Of a stretch of DNA of 64,000 bases, positions 32,970-46,325 are shown in pieces; within the stretch, counting starts at the first letter, position 1; each line of letters starts with the position of its first letter. Below the pieces are notes generated by a model, which saw only the letters and a program-made list of their open reading frames with translations, did not search any database and had not been told where the DNA came from. The stretch spans positions 10,640,902 through 10,704,901 of the forward strand of contig NC_087076.1 in NCBI RefSeq assembly GCF_026151205.1, given 5' to 3'. The DNA comes from Bolinopsis microptera. Lineage: Eukaryota > Ctenophora > Tentaculata > Lobata > Bolinopsidae. The position numbers and the translations under genes are program-made.

Positions 32970-35900
32970 TCAGCCTTCTTCTTTTGGTGGAGTCACCCAA
33001 CCTGGAATAACAGCCACCATATTACTAAAGGTAACTTTTTGTTGGAGAGGCGAATCCTTAAAAAATGAATTCAAAAATACTTTAACTGTACAATTTAACA
33101 TAGACTTAAATCTAACATTGATTAGAAAAGTAAATACAATGGATGAATTACCTTGTGCCTCGTGACTCTCCACAAGTGCATTGAAGGAACAAAGTGCTCG
33201 CTCGAAGGTATAGGGCGTACCCTTGTGATTGAATGTGATCCTAGCTTTGCCCTTTACCAGGGTAGCAGATATCTGGGTAATCAGGGACTCTAAAGAGTAA
33301 GCACTACTCCACCCCTGTCGGGTTAATAATTCCATACATATTGCTCCACCCCTCATTACATACCCACCTGCAGGAGCAGTTGTTAAGAGCTACAAAGAAA
33401 ATAACTCACAACATGGGCTCCACAAATAAGTGGGAGATATAGTATTCTCATTAGAATATTGAGGGAGTCGATATGGACACGTTCATTTGAGTTTGAGGAT
33501 ATTGGTAAATATAAGTGACCCTATTAGAAGGCACAGTGTAGTTGACTTTGTCACACTATGAAATTACTTAAACCCTTGATGGTTACGATAATCGTCTCAT
33601 CCTCTAGGCTAACTTTGTCACATAACAATATCTTAATCAGGTGATAAGATATCGCTTAAATACGGCCGGCACGGAAATGGTTACATTGTCACACTATAAA
33701 CATGTGACGGAGTAAATATGGACCCCTTGCTGCCGTATTTGACCAAATTTTTTAGTGTCCAGTTGATTGGATGGGTACATATGACCATTACCTACATATT
33801 TGACGACTTTTTTCGTTAGATGGTGCATTCAGGTTTACTCTGTCACACATTAAAGAAAATATGTGATGAATGTTTAGGGCACCCTGATAAGCAATGCTGA
33901 GTAGTGTAAGTTTATTTGATAGCCCGGAAGTGCTGGGAATTGTTATTATATCATATAGTCGTAAGGAATTAAAACAAAGAAGGCACAACCAAGTTTACTT
34001 TGTCACATAATCTTGATGATATCTGAACATGTGTGAAATTGAACAAATAATGATATACCAGCTTAAACCCCTTATATTACGTACTATGGATCAAACAACA
34101 CTGATAGTACCATGCACCAGTCACATAAATCATTATCAGGTGGTAATATGTTAACAGTGTCACAATTAAACTACCGCTACATGGTCAAAAATAGGGTAAT
34201 TTCGTCACAAAAAATTATTATAACTCTGTTAGCTCCTTGCTGGCAAAATAACTAGTTTATCGAAATTTTGTTGATGATAAAGTTACATAGTATTCTAATA
34301 GAGGTATAGTTCTTCAAAATAGGGGCAAGACATGTTTACTTTGTCACATCAGTTATTATAAGAGTTAGGTAATTGTCATCAGATTAAAAGATATTTTTCG
34401 TAGTTTGGATCGATTAATACTTTAATAAACCTGTAATAAAGCATCCTATGCCAATTTTAACACACTATCTTGATACTGTTGGGGCAGGGATAGTTAATTT
34501 TGTCACATTTTTAATGTCTTTGACAAATTCATCTAAATTTTTAAAATTGAGCTCTTATGTTCTGGACAATATTCTTCCAATCGTTTCTGAAAGAATGTTG
34601 AATTCTAATAGAGTTATAGATCTTCAAAATAGGGGCAAGACATGTTTACTTTGTCACATCAGTTATTATAAGAGTTAGGTAATCATCATCACATTAACAT
34701 ATATTTTTTTGTAGTTTGGATTGATTTATATAGGTAATAAAGCAGCCTATGCTAATTTTTACACACTATCTTGAAATTGTTGGGGCATGAAAAGTTAATT
34801 TTGTCACATTTTTAGTGACTTTGACAAATTTAACCTACAATTGTTAAACTTAAGCTCTGATATTCTGGACAATATTCTAATAAAGGTATAGAATATAGAT
34901 CTTCCAAATAGGGGCAAGACATGTTTACTTTGTCACATCAGTTATTATAAGAGTTATTATAAGAGACTATTTCATTCTATAATCATTGTTTTTAATCTAT
35001 TTACGATTTCGTATAATTTTTTGTGACAATGTAAACATCAACTGATCTTAACTTGCATCAACTACATTGTCATCATATAAAATTTTCCCACCTTTCAAAC
35101 CAAAATCAGATATAAATAATTCGCCCAAAATTTAAAATTTCATATATTGTGACAGAATTAACCTCATTTCCCAATAACCAAGTGCCTGTATTAGCTAACT
35201 AGTCAAAACAACATATTTTAGGGCTATGATTGGTAGAGCAACCATCAAATAATGAGTTGAAAGGGTTTTTAGGACACCTCACAGTAGAATAGAGGTATGG
35301 TATCATGAGTGTGACAAAGTTACCCAAATATTGCCTTGTAACCGTTCGATCCGTGCCCATTAACCAATGTTGTATCATAATTGTTAGATTGACCTAATTT
35401 ACTATATTTCAGACCAAGGAATGATAATTAGACAACTGAAGTTAACTAAGTCACACAAAATGTGACATTTGAAACATTATAGTGCCTAACAACAATAGAT
35501 TTTCTTTCTGAGCGGTGCATATGGGAGTATGAGTTACGTGGCTAATGTTCAGAACTTCTGAACGTGCTAAGTTAATAGATGTCAAAATTAAGCCACTATC
35601 GTCAAAAACGATATTATTTTTGTTTACCAATATCCTCAAACTCAAATGAACGTGTCCATATATATTATCACATTATAGATATTGACACTAATGAACTAAG
35701 ATACTGGATACTCACGACTAATGTGCGGAGCGACTACCCTGACGAAGGGGGGTTCGAAAGGGAAGGATGGGCCGAAGCTTATAGCTAGGTGAATGTGTTG
35801 GGGATTGGGATCCAACTTTTTGATATCGTCCATCAGAGGGGAGTCCGGATCAACCCTGGGTTAAATTAAGAGTTGATGTTAAGCGAGCTGACTAACTTAT

Positions 35901-38900
35901 ACTTGTTATAGAAGCAAGAACAACCCTGGTGACCAAGAACTAGAACCGCCCAACCTGATTAACAAAGACACGTGACTCACTTTTGCAGGAACACATCCCA
36001 GCTGTAAAGATTGTCGTTGTTTATTGACACAGTGTAAACTCCCGTCTTGTAGCCTTCAGATTTGTAAATCTCTTTCAGTTCTTTCATAATTCGGTCTGTA
36101 GCTTGTACCGACCCGTACATCATGCCCTGACAACAGTATCTTCAGTTTGTGCGGAGTCGTGAGAATAAATAGATAAATAAAGTCACATTTTATACAGAAA
36201 TTTATTGATAAATATTCATACCAGTTATACTAAAGGAACTATAAAAGATGAAATCAATGAAATTTGGCTGATAAAAATGATAATATTTGATATTTGTATA
36301 TTATGCTATCTGAAAGAGAGTGAGATCTACTTAGTTACAACCGAAGTTAAGATTTAAGACAGCGATTATGTGTTATCCTATTGTGTGCGTGATTTTCAAT
36401 TGTAATTCTACTAAGTTATCATATAATATTTAAATTTCAATCTATGTCTCCGACTTGAGTGTTCATGGATACATTTTGAAACTGGGCATGCACCAACACA
36501 ATGAATACTGTCTAGTAATTGTGCCTTCCAAATTTCAAAACAATCCCATGTAAATGGAGATAGGGTTTAAAGTTGCAAAATTTCATTTTAGTTCATGGCA
36601 GGCTAGTTGAGACGCGCCAAAACTTTGAAATTAGCGAATTGTCTGGCAATATTTCGATATCGTTGCATTAACTTACATGACATGGGTCAGGTATGTACTT
36701 ATTCACTATGTACTTATGTTATTGTACCTACTGTATGAATTAAAATATGAGAGGATTTCAAAAAATCTATAAAACCTGAAGCAAGAGGCCAAATATTAAC
36801 CTAATATGTAAATGAAACGGTTAAACAAGAGACCAGAATAGCCATGTTCATATCATTAATTTATATTATACCGCAGAATGAGAGTAAAATGTGAAGATAC
36901 CTGTTCCTGATCCTTGCGAATAGTCTGCTTTATTCGCTCCAGAGAAGCGAACTGTTCCGGTTTCATTAATTCTATGTCTGCCTTCTCCTCACTGAAATAA
37001 TGAGAATTACAACTTTCAATTAAATATCAACTACTAGTCCCGCTATTCAGTGCAGTGTGCAATCAGCAATGATTAAAAATGGGTGAGGATGGAGTCTGTG
37101 TTTACATTTGTTGTCTTTACCAAGCTCTGATTATGCTCGACGATATGTTATGCTAAACGGTTGCTTGAAAATTATGGTTGGTTCGCTCGGTTTGGTGATT
37201 GCTTGCTGTAAATATGATCACAGAAAAGTTGAGTGCTGAAATTCATTGCTCTCCCACTGTCTCGCCAACCCCCGGTTCAAAGAAATGGTTTTTCAATCCG
37301 CCCACCACAATTTTCATGATCTAGTCTATGGTTTTTATTGATTTCAGGTTTTACCAAGCTCATCATTCATCGAACATATTTCATTGAAAAGAGATGCAGT
37401 ATTGTCGACAAATCAGAAAATGTGATGCACTGGGGATAATATGACGTAATCATGTCAGTGAATTGTATCCGGATTATGAGGATATTTAATTGACTTGTAG
37501 TCATGCTGAGAAACAAAACATGATATCATAAAATGCATGATAGCACTGCGCGGCTCAGTAGTCACGTTTTCCAAATTGACGGCACTCTCCACAGCGGTGA
37601 AGTGATTGTTTGCTAGTGGCTGTTGCGTTGTACACAAATAAACCGGCAAGTATGCTGTCAGAATATCAAATGTAGCGTGTTTCCACCATTTCATTTCATA
37701 TGACAACACTTAGGAACGGTTGAGGAGGTAAATTAAAAGAAACTCACCTGTCCATATTAGTATCAGAAAGAACATCCGCCTCACTCATATCGTCCTGTAA
37801 TGTTTAGCCAAATTAGCACAACTCTCTAGAAATTAACATGATTTGGAACACAGCCAAAAGGAGAGTTCGAGTGTAGATTAAATGTAGTCATAGATTTGAA
37901 GGCAACAACGTTGACCAAGGGACAGGTGAATTCAGTTACTGCTAGGAAATAATAAATCAGCCATGTAACTTACAGATAGAATAGAATCTGCGTCATCGGC
38001 CGAATCCTGAACAATTATAAAGTCACGTGAACAGGCAGCCAATATGAAAACATGAAAACCTATCATGGTACTAAGGTTCGTTTACATGTGCATTAATCAA
38101 AGAGAATTATCGCAAATAAAGAAAACAGGTAACGTTATAGCTGTAGTAGCTAACAAGCTAATGCCGATTTAACTTATTCGTGCCTCCCCTCCCCACCCCC
38201 AGTAACACTACAAACAGTACCATGTCACACTCGAGCGTAGCGCTGCTGGACCCCACCCCGTTACACAGGTCTATGTTAGAAGCGGAGCTCAGCCCAAACG
38301 CAGTACATAGCTCCGTTATCAGGACTTGAGAGGCGGACATTATCTGGGAATAGAAAACAGTGTTAGGAAACAAATGTACTTAATTAGGTTTATCATAATT
38401 CGTACAGCTATGTTATCATTAGGTTGTAGGAAATTATGGGAAAAACAAATGTTGAGACACGGGGTAAATTCAGACCATTGAATCAAGGGCCCCATGATTT
38501 TGAAATTTAAGGACCTAAACTTGATATAATATCAATTTACAATGCACATCTTTTGCTATGTAAAACAGTCTTTATACTCCAGAATATACTTTATACTCCA
38601 GTTGCAACACAATCATGTAGACACATGATCTTTCCCCCAGGTCGCACATCTTTACACTTACAGCAGTTTGACTCAATGACTCATAGTTAGTATTACTATT
38701 TGGCTCAAATTCTGGAAAGCTAGGCGCAAAAAACTTTATCATCTGGCCTTACCAGGGCTTTCAAGATTTTTTCGTTACTTGGAAATGTGAATGTTTTATA
38801 TAATCAAGCAGTACTGAGATGATACCAACTCAGTTTTATTGTGTTTTGTTTCTCCATTCAATTTTTTTTCACACGGCAAAAAAACAGGAGGCAACAATCG

Positions 38901-41900
38901 CGACCGACCAACTTCTAGACAATAGTAATACTAGATGTTATGTAATTTTGATTTTATTTTGCGCCACATGTTATATTGTATGTAAATTTTGAAAAGATTT
39001 TCATTTAAAAAAAATGCAGTCGCTACTCTCTTATCTAGCAACTAGTACTATATCCAGGTATTAGCTAGACGGCTGATGCAACAGTACGTACTGTAGTACG
39101 TGATCTGGTTTTTTTCCTAACTAGATACAGTAAAACCCCGATTTACCGCGGAGTTGCGGTAAATCGGGGTTTTGTTTGTTTACATTATAGATGTTAAGGA
39201 CTATTTGGGGGAAAGGAGATGGCCGCGGTATATTGGGGTTTGCAGTAAATCGGGGTGCGGTAAATCGGGGTTTTACTGTAGTATCTAACGCGTTACCTAA
39301 CGCGTTACCTAATCGTAACAGTGCATATCATATTTCACCAAACCCAGGTTTTCAAGTGCATAAAGTAATCAAACTTTAAAGAAGTGATAACTACTGCCTT
39401 AGTGAATAATAGTTATAGTATACATAGTGTATGTACGAAGTGTCATATCATATCACGTACCCCCAAATAGTGTATTTAATCAGGCAGCCTCATGCCTCAT
39501 TTCATCCTCATCAGATACCGAACATTATATCTATAGGAAAATGTAAACGAGTTATTCACTAAGCTTGAGTATATACTCAGCTGTTTTTGTTCAATCAGAG
39601 CTAACAATTACCATAATTGTGGGTAAACGACGAAGATAAGGTGTTTACTAGAGATTATAAGTCACATCCCATAGTTGATATTCACGGCAATTTAAATCAA
39701 GAAAAGTCACAGAGTTATAATATATTTAAGAGCAAAGTTTGCTTTTTATTTGTACCCTTAAATCGTCATTTTCAGGAGGGAAATTTTACTTTTGAGCAGT
39801 TGGTACAGACCTTACACGGCAGGCTTCATGATTTCAGCAATCAAACCGAGATGTGTTATAATGATGAGCCTACTAATATCAATATAATACTACAATTTAC
39901 TTCCTTGAACCACTAAACCTGCCCACACCTGGCCCCTAGACTGTATACATCCACAAGCTGGGCTATGTTTATACAATACCGGATTACAGCTCTTAAATTG
40001 TCTAATTGTTCAGATTGGATCTTATTCCTAGTTCACCATTAGTCTTTACTCTTGACAACAAGCAATACGTGTTTCATCAATCGTCGAGACTCGAGCGAAG
40101 TGTTTTGGTGATGAAAACCGATAAAACTAGGTCACATTTGTTTATTATAAACCATTTATAAACTGTGTTTATAAATGGTGTACCTCCCCACACGTATCCG
40201 CATATTGTAAATCTAATTTGTATACTCTAAGTATGCTCTTAAAACAGTGCTCATTAGTCATTATAACATATAACGATATAATAATATGTATTTAAAGGTC
40301 TGGGGGCCAGTTGCCTCAATCAATACTTATTGTCAAATTAAGCAAGAACTTTAGACCAGGTACAGATATGCAAATATTCTGTACTGCAGCTGTGGTTAAC
40401 CAGAATTCATATATTTTCATAACTACATGTCAGTTTGTAGATTTCTATTCTTAACTCGTCCAACAACATAATTTGTCCTTCAAATCCTCAAGTCAACGGA
40501 AGAAGCTGCAGTCTTGTCCATTGCATCTATAACATAATAAATATGTATAATACGTATTATAATACGTATAATACGTATAATATGTAAAATATGTAAAATA
40601 TGTAAAATATGTAAAATATGTAAAATAAATATGTTTTGTTTTATGTAAGATTGACAAGTCTTTTGTCTGACTGATTATTATCAACCAGACTGTTCTAGTA
40701 CATAATGTCTGAGCTACTCAGCTGGTAACCTATTGGGAGGAACTTTAAATAATTCTGCTTTGTTTCGAGTCGATGGGGAGAATTGTCTAGGGTTTCGTCA
40801 AAACAGCTCTTTTTCTCCTTAAATTACTTGCATGTGATAATTATGACCGTTATCTATCAGCCAACTTGTTTCGATTTTTAATATAGTCAGTAAATCAGAG
40901 CCTGTATTCAGGCTTATTTCATATCGAATAAGATACTATGGCCTGTTTAAATTTACGCCATTACATAAAACGTCTTTCTTGGGACAATGATTAAAACAAA
41001 TAATGCTACTGCTAACAAGGTAACGATGAGCTACATGACGACGTTCAAAGACACATCTGGATAATTTATCTACTTTTGAGATCTTCCTTTCTTCTGTGAT
41101 CGATGATATTTTGATACAGGTAGCTTGCATCACGAATGACAATTTCAAACTCAATAAATTCATCGTAGCAGTAATCCAGTATGTATCTGTATGTGATTTG
41201 ATACTGAGTGTAACGTATGTGTTTCCAACAATGATCTCATTGATTGCTGATGAACCTAGATGGGTGTTGGGAAATATTTTGGAGAAGATAACGGTACAAC
41301 TATCTTACCCAGTAGGCAGTGCTCTAGTTGCTGACGACCAGTAAGTATTTGTTGTTAAAGTATCCCTTGGAAACCAGCAAATGGTTTGGAAGAGCGGCTC
41401 ATTTGCTTTGTGGAGCTCTTTGTGGCTAGCATCGGCTATTTTCTCATTAACAATGTTCTTCAAATACAGAAATGGTTTATTCTTCAACTACATGTCATAC
41501 GATTTGGACTGTGGCTACAAAACTTTTAACTTCCAGTCCTGACGAAATGAAAATGCATTTTTTGATAAACGGGCAACGGCCCATTTTACGGAGTGTTGAG
41601 TGTAGGAGTGACCACGATCCTCACCCTTAGATTTCAGTAGCTCGCCGAGCTGGGGGATCATACTCTGGCAGGGAATAGTCACTGTGATCCTCACGGCGGA
41701 AGTGTTCTGTATCTCTACAGCAAAAATTATATTATCATTAATTCCCAGGATTGGCTAAAACCACAATTTTAAGAGAGTGGTTATCATAGAATAATATTGA
41801 TCATTGCTAAATAATTCTCCTTTCTTGTAACGATATTGAGGAACAATATTTCTTCGATGTTTGACGCCTTGAACCATGGGACACTATCCTTAAAAACACC

Positions 41901-42625
41901 TAACTCTAGACAAGTTAATACTTAACCAAATTAGAATCAGGCCATATAGATTATTTTATCTATCCAGTGAATAAAATTTGATTTCCGATTAAATTATAAC
42001 ATGAAAGTTGGAAATTTCGCTATTTCATAAGAGACTCACACTTCGTCCTGAACTGTTGATTTTGTCGATAGCATTGTTGATAGTGGTATCATCAGATGCT
42101 GTACACCATAATGGGGCCTGGTCGGGGTATCCTTCCTGCACATTTGTTATAATAGTTTTGCTAAATTTTAACCATTATATAACCATTATAACCATTTTAA
42201 CCATCTTAACCATTGTACAATGTACATCTTCTTTCAATACCTACAATTGCTCTATATTAAGATGTATTTTGACCCCTCCCCTTACTTCACAACCAATAAA
42301 AAAGAAGTAACGTCACAACTTACAAATATGTTGCAGGTGATTGAATGATGTTTTTCAGAATTGTCTAGGAATGTAAATAAGATTTCGTCGACATTCCGGG
42401 ATAGGATCTTTAAACGTGCCTGAAAAAAGAGACAAATATTTTATATTGAGTTTAAATTGTATGGAACATTTTACAAGGTGAGAGGTTAGATATTAATCAC
42501 AATCCAGTTAAATATAAATAGTATATGATATAAACATTAGAAATTCATAAAACAGAAAGTACCTGTTCTCCTGCCTGGCTAAGCTTTTCGTGCAGTTCAT
42601 TTATCTCATTCTTTAAAGATTGCAT
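32970..42625 (-). CDS. UBE2Q: UBE2Q-type E2 ubiquitin-conjugating enzyme, 11 exons, intact
   Basis: Exons (high to low): 42563-42625 (ATG), 42324-42419, 42040-42135, 38221-38343, 37974-38006, 37748-37794, 36901-36991, 35981-36126, 35716-35855, 33152-33367, 32970-33001 (stop TGA). All junction phases agree and there is no frame break; 360 residues compared with 375 for human UBE2Q2. The N-terminal RWD-like region is seen in [13 protein letters not shown] and [10 protein letters not shown], then a short acidic linker ([15 protein letters not shown]), then the UBC fold: [65 protein letters not shown] with the catalytic cysteine, [10 protein letters not shown] and the C-terminal WVTPPKEEG. It transfers ubiquitin from E1 to substrates or E3. 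A first untranslated exon may exist because an acceptor-like TTTCAG precedes the ATG. Introns hold repeats and a GPCR pseudogene. Confidence 0.93.
33540..35465. repeat. Intron filled with the word TTTGTCACA
   Basis: Variants of ACTTTGTCACA(T/C) appear about fifteen times (for example 33547, 33609, 33998, 34340, 34500, 34649, 34799, 34930, and the complement near 35310). Within it, a 280-310 bp unit is tandemly repeated (next entry). It lies in the UBE2Q intron 33368-35715. Confidence 0.6.
34310..34965. repeat. Tandem repeat of about 280-310 bp, 2-3 copies
   Basis: AGGGGCAAGACATGTTTACT starts at 34321, 34631 and 34910 (spacings 310 and 279), and the bodies between are alignable, including ACACACTATCTTGA and GTTAATTTTGTCACATTTTT. 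It is non-coding and intronic. Confidence 0.85.
39128..39278. mobile_element. MITE with 22-bp terminal inverted repeats, TA target
   Basis: CAGTAAAACCCCGATTTACC at the left and its complement at the right are bounded by TA (39126-39127, 39279-39280). Internal copies of GCGGTAAATCGGGG add further pairing. The ends resemble the pogo/Tigger branch of Tc1/mariner. It is 151 bp, without a gene, in a UBE2Q intron. Confidence 0.85.
40535..40632. repeat. ATGTAAAAT and ATACGTATA simple repeat
   Basis: Repeats of TAATACGTAT followed by five or six ATGTAAAAT units lie in a UBE2Q intron. An open minus-strand frame of Tyr/Phe/Thr repeats is a shadow of this. Confidence 0.8.
41020..41725 (+). pseudogene. 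Decayed class A GPCR, paralogue of the 14-kb receptor
   Basis: Fragments collinear with the receptor at 14049-15267 are spread over three frames: [19 protein letters not shown] and [11 protein letters not shown] (TM2, about 41145-41260), then [17 protein letters not shown] (end of TM3 and loop 2, about 41335-41395), and [17 protein letters not shown] (TM6, about 41665-41720). Frameshifts near 41330 and stops inside loop 2 and after TM5 rule out a functional product. The TM3 end SKYLLLKYP shows the same loss of the DRY motif as the intact copy, so the two belong to one subfamily. It lies in the UBE2Q intron between 38343 and 42040, on the opposite strand to the host gene. Confidence 0.8.
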
Positions 42626-43160
42626 GACATGCTGAAATTTTAATAGATTTATAGGTCCTGAAAACCCTTCCAACAATTTCGCAAAGAGAGAAATTGCCCA
42701 CCACATTATGTTAGTACAGGCATTGTAGGGGAGCCAATAACTTCCTCGAATTGCTCATCTAGAATATTTCACACATTCGACACTTGAACATCCTTGTTTC
42801 TGTTGGTACGTTGCTCGGTATAGTAGAGTCTTAGTGAATGCTTTAGTACTGTGTAATGTTAGGATGGATATTGGAGACGAAGTAGAAATTAGTGCCACAT
42901 GGTTTTGAATAGACCCCCGTGTCTCATTGGCAATTTAGATATTATGGTTAGTCACGTGATATCTAAATTCAAATTAATTATTCAAGATATTATGATGATA
43001 TAAAGCTATCTGGTACATTCTTATCCATAACTTCACCAAACAATACTAATTTGACAGTTTAGAGGTCAACTACTTAGGACGTCCGCCAAAATCGCAGATT
43101 ATCAGACTATCCCCTCCCCTGCCCGAAATTCTTCTAATTCTTTTAAATCTGAGGCATATA
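42626..43160. other. Upstream flank of UBE2Q, no gene seen
   Basis: This stretch should contain the UBE2Q promoter. No TATA box or distinct site was identified. A TCACGTGAT word lies near 42953. Confidence 0.4.
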
Positions 43161-43295
43161 CAGGGTGGGCCAAAAGTCAGTGTGCAAACGTTGGGTCTTA
43201 TACCTCCGCCGTGTTTTATATTTGAGAGCTGTTGCTTTGCAGATGGCATACTGTACTTACTGGTTCGAGGATTCCGTCGTCAAAATTTGAAAATT
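43161..43295. mobile_element. Mariner-type terminal fragment
   Basis: It starts TACAGGGTGGGCCAAAAGT and continues with GTTGGGTCTTATACCTCCGC; it matches the 25.67-kb copy without the 258-bp insertion. A third, shorter copy of the end (ACAGGGTGGGCAAAAAGTCA) lies near 52938. No transposase is present. Confidence 0.6.
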
Positions 43296-43397
43296 ATATA
43301 ATTGATGTATCGAAAGGATATTCCCTTTTTTACCACCTCACCATTCTGATTGATTTTGCACATGACTGACATGTTTTAACTGGAGAAGGGGTTCGCA

Positions 43398-43495
43398 CAG
43401 TGGTAGTTTTATAAACCACTTTTAATTTATTGACCTATTATACCTAGTGGTAGTTTTATAGACCACATTTAATTTATTAACTTATTATACTTAAT
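43398..43495. repeat. Tandem duplication, GTGGTAGTTTTATA unit
   Basis: Two adjacent units of about 48 bp share GTGGTAGTTTTATA, ACCAC and TTTAATTTATT. The flanking bases to 44160 show no gene. Confidence 0.7.
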
Positions 43496-44206
43496 ATTTA
43501 TTTTTGGTGACTGTATCACCCAGTTTTAACATTTGATAATTGTACAGTTTATTGCCGACACATTGACTGAATGTTATTTTATATTCTAATTTATATTCTA
43601 GATATTTTATTTATTTTTCAACAGACGACAACTTCCTGTTTTTTTTCTTCTTTATTAGTTACTCGTATCTCTTGTACAGACTGTTTTACAAGGACATTGA
43701 CAGATAATACTACCATTAGGCATTCATTATTGCATCTAAATTATTTCACTTGCATTAGGTTTAGAAATTTATTCTCTGGTTAACAGATTTCAAATGTTCA
43801 ATTAATTTGTAGTATGACAGTAAGGTATATAAGAAGTTATTCAATTTTGCTTGGGCTATTATATTGACTATTGAGGTTTAATGATGATATGGAATTTGAA
43901 TTTCATATAAATTTACACTATGTGGTTGGGGCATTTTGCATAGTAAATATGGTTACTACTCCTATATATCATATTATTTGATTGGTATTCGATTTCTGAT
44001 TATTTCCCTAGGAATATGATTATTATATCTCAATTTGGCTTTAGGTAGGGTGCCCCGCTAAAAGAACTGGATTCTTTCAGGAAGCATCCCGTGCACAGAG
44101 CTTGGTCTACATATATATTAAATTATTAACCATTCATTCTGTATGTGCACAAAAATGTATTTCAATCAATTCCAAAACCACGCCCCGGCCCTCCCACCCC
44201 CCCCCC

Positions 44207-44224
44207 CCCCCCCCGGCCCCACCC
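44207..44224. repeat. 18-base poly-C tract in a C-rich patch
   Basis: This is a C homopolymer inside a CCCCGGCCC-rich stretch. Just right of it (44307-44390) lie an ACTACCAT simple repeat and a doubled GGAATACCTTGGAATCTGAC. Bases 44390-45060 hold only a small CGAGTCGCAAAT repeat (44855-44900). Confidence 0.75.
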
Positions 44225-45059
44225 TCAATTGCCGGAGTTCGTAAGCAGATGGCCCCTTAATTGATTAAGGGTCGTCAAGAATCTAAACGACGTGTTCGCG
44301 CATACTACCATACTACCATACTACCATACTACCAGACTGGTAGTAGGAATACCTTGGAATCTGACAGGAATACCTTGGAATCTGACGCGCAAGCGCAAGA
44401 ATCTTTCAGGAATCTGCAGGAATCTTGCATTTGCGCTCGATTCGAACGTCTTCTCGGATAAATATAGAATTAAAGTGCAGTGCGCGGCATTACAGTGTGT
44501 AACAACGAGAGCGACTATTTTAAAGTTAATTTAATAATTTTGTTGACAAAAATTAGTCGGCGTGGCTATGGAAATTAATATGGCTAAGAATTAGATTCTT
44601 AGATTCATCACTTTATGTCACTGGGCCGGTTGCTACCCTTAACCACTTCAATCAGCAGCATCCATGGTAAATGATTATGCCAGTGCGTGTTTTCACATGC
44701 TTCTTGGCTTCTGTCTTGGCTTGAGCAAAGAAATGATGTGACTGCCCCATTTGCAAGGATGACTTGGTCCACATAAAAATGTGTCCTAAGATGAGCAAAA
44801 CAAAAGAAATTGTCTCATCAGACGGTGTAATCGAGCGATTGTCTTGGCTTAAAAATCGGGTCGCAAATCGAGTCGCAAATCGAGTCGCAATCGAGTTGCA
44901 ATACAATTACACATGAGCGCTGACCTTTGACCGGCGATAATTTCGGCTAGGAACAAAATTTTTCCATGGGACCAAAAACAACTAGTAGGTATTACTCCCC
45001 TCTATCAAAACCAACTATAAAATAAATTTGGAGAGAAATTTCATAATTTCATAGGTCAA

Positions 45060-45400
45060 ATCAAAGAATATTCATGTTAATTTTTTTTGAATGAAGGTTC
45101 ATTTTCGCATTTATTTGATAGTTTGATTAATCGGATCGAGCCAAATTGTATGGAATTGTGTTCAAATTACATTTGACCTAAAAAATGAGAGTTCTAGCTC
45201 AGATGACGGAGATATGAAGCAAAACGAGGTTATTCATTAGGAGTGATCAAGTGATTGGGTTGACACTATGGGAATCGTGCAGAGAGCCAAATTACAGTAT
45301 CGTAGCATGCAATCACATGATTACCCAATCAATTTTGCTAACGAGATAATCAAATTGCTCATCATCATATTCTCAGATCAAGTTCCAGATTTAATTTTAA
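45060..45400. repeat. Dispersed repeat, copy 1
   Basis: It is alignable with 53160-53620 over about 250 bp (shared words CATTTATTTGATAGTTT, TCGGATCGAGC, TATGGGAATCGT, CAATTTTGCT). It is non-coding. The 53-kb copy is interrupted by an E6 element. Confidence 0.7.
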
Positions 45401-45549
45401 TTAAATTAAATTTATTGCAATAGTTAAAACTATTGCAATATTTTACAATGAATTTTCTAGTATGTTCGCAAACACGAATGTAAGCAATTCAGTGTTGATT
45501 GGTGGCCCTTAAAAACAGAATTGGCGGTACATTAGTCAGTATGTCATCT

Positions 45550-46325
45550 ACAAAGCAACAAGTCTCAAATATGAAACACGGCGGTGGTGTAAGACCAAAC
45601 ATGTGTGCACTGACCTCAGGAATCTCGATAGGGGATGCCAGGAGGATGACTCCAAGTTCTGCAGGGAGACCCTAATTCTAAAGATTAAGAAGGACGACAT
45701 GATAAGCTGCCATCGCTCTGGCAAAATTGATCCTGACAAGCCAGACCACCATCGCCTGCTCATCATCCAGACACGAGATGAAGAGTCAGACAATTTCTAC
45801 ACTGACCATGGTAAGGACTAGACTGGGAAGAGTCAACTTATTGGATCAACTTAGATCTCTGCAAGGCAGACAGAGATATTCGTATTTTAGCCAGAAAGGA
45901 GAGGAAGAGGCAGGAGGAAGCAAAGAAAAGAGGGACAGAGAAGACGAAGGAATTATAATTATTTCCTCAAGTTTACTTCTAGTTAACTAATTCGTGGTTT
46001 AAGCTCTTATTTTATTTATGATTAAAGGAATGTAAAATAAAACTTATTGTTTCATTGAAAACTTAAAACTTATTGTTTCATTGAGAATTATTAGAATTAT
46101 TAGAATTGAGGAAAGAGTCAACTTATTGGATCGACCAGGACCTCTGCAAGGCAGACAGAGATATTCGTTTTTTAGCCAGAAAGGAGAGGAAGGAAAGGCA
46201 TGAGGAAGCAACGAAAACAGAGACAGAGAAGACAGAGGCAGTAGAGCCAGCCGCAGTGCCCTTAAATATGAATTATACCAATGCTAACGGCCTATTTAAT
46301 AAAATTGATGAACCAAAATAAATTG
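45550..46325 (+). mobile_element. LINE 5' fragments: ORF1-like segment, duplicated
   Basis: A frame at 45603-45818 encodes ILKIKKDDMISCHRSGKID and DHHRLLIIQTRDEE, which is like the C-terminal part of LINE ORF1 proteins (RNA-binding). A second frame (to 46318) ends LNMNYTNANGLFNKIDE, like the beginning of a LINE ORF2 endonuclease. Between them the word GAGTCAACTTATTGGATC and the downstream GCAAGGCAGACAGAGATATTC occur twice (about 45828 and 46105). The intervening part carries TTGTTTCATTGAAAA repeats also found at the ends of the related LINE fragments at 49850 and 60090. All are truncated. Confidence 0.5.

Noticed and set aside
39617-39916. A 99-codon plus-strand ORF in a UBE2Q intron
   Set aside because: The start is not ATG, there is no family match, and no splice sites or promoter support it.
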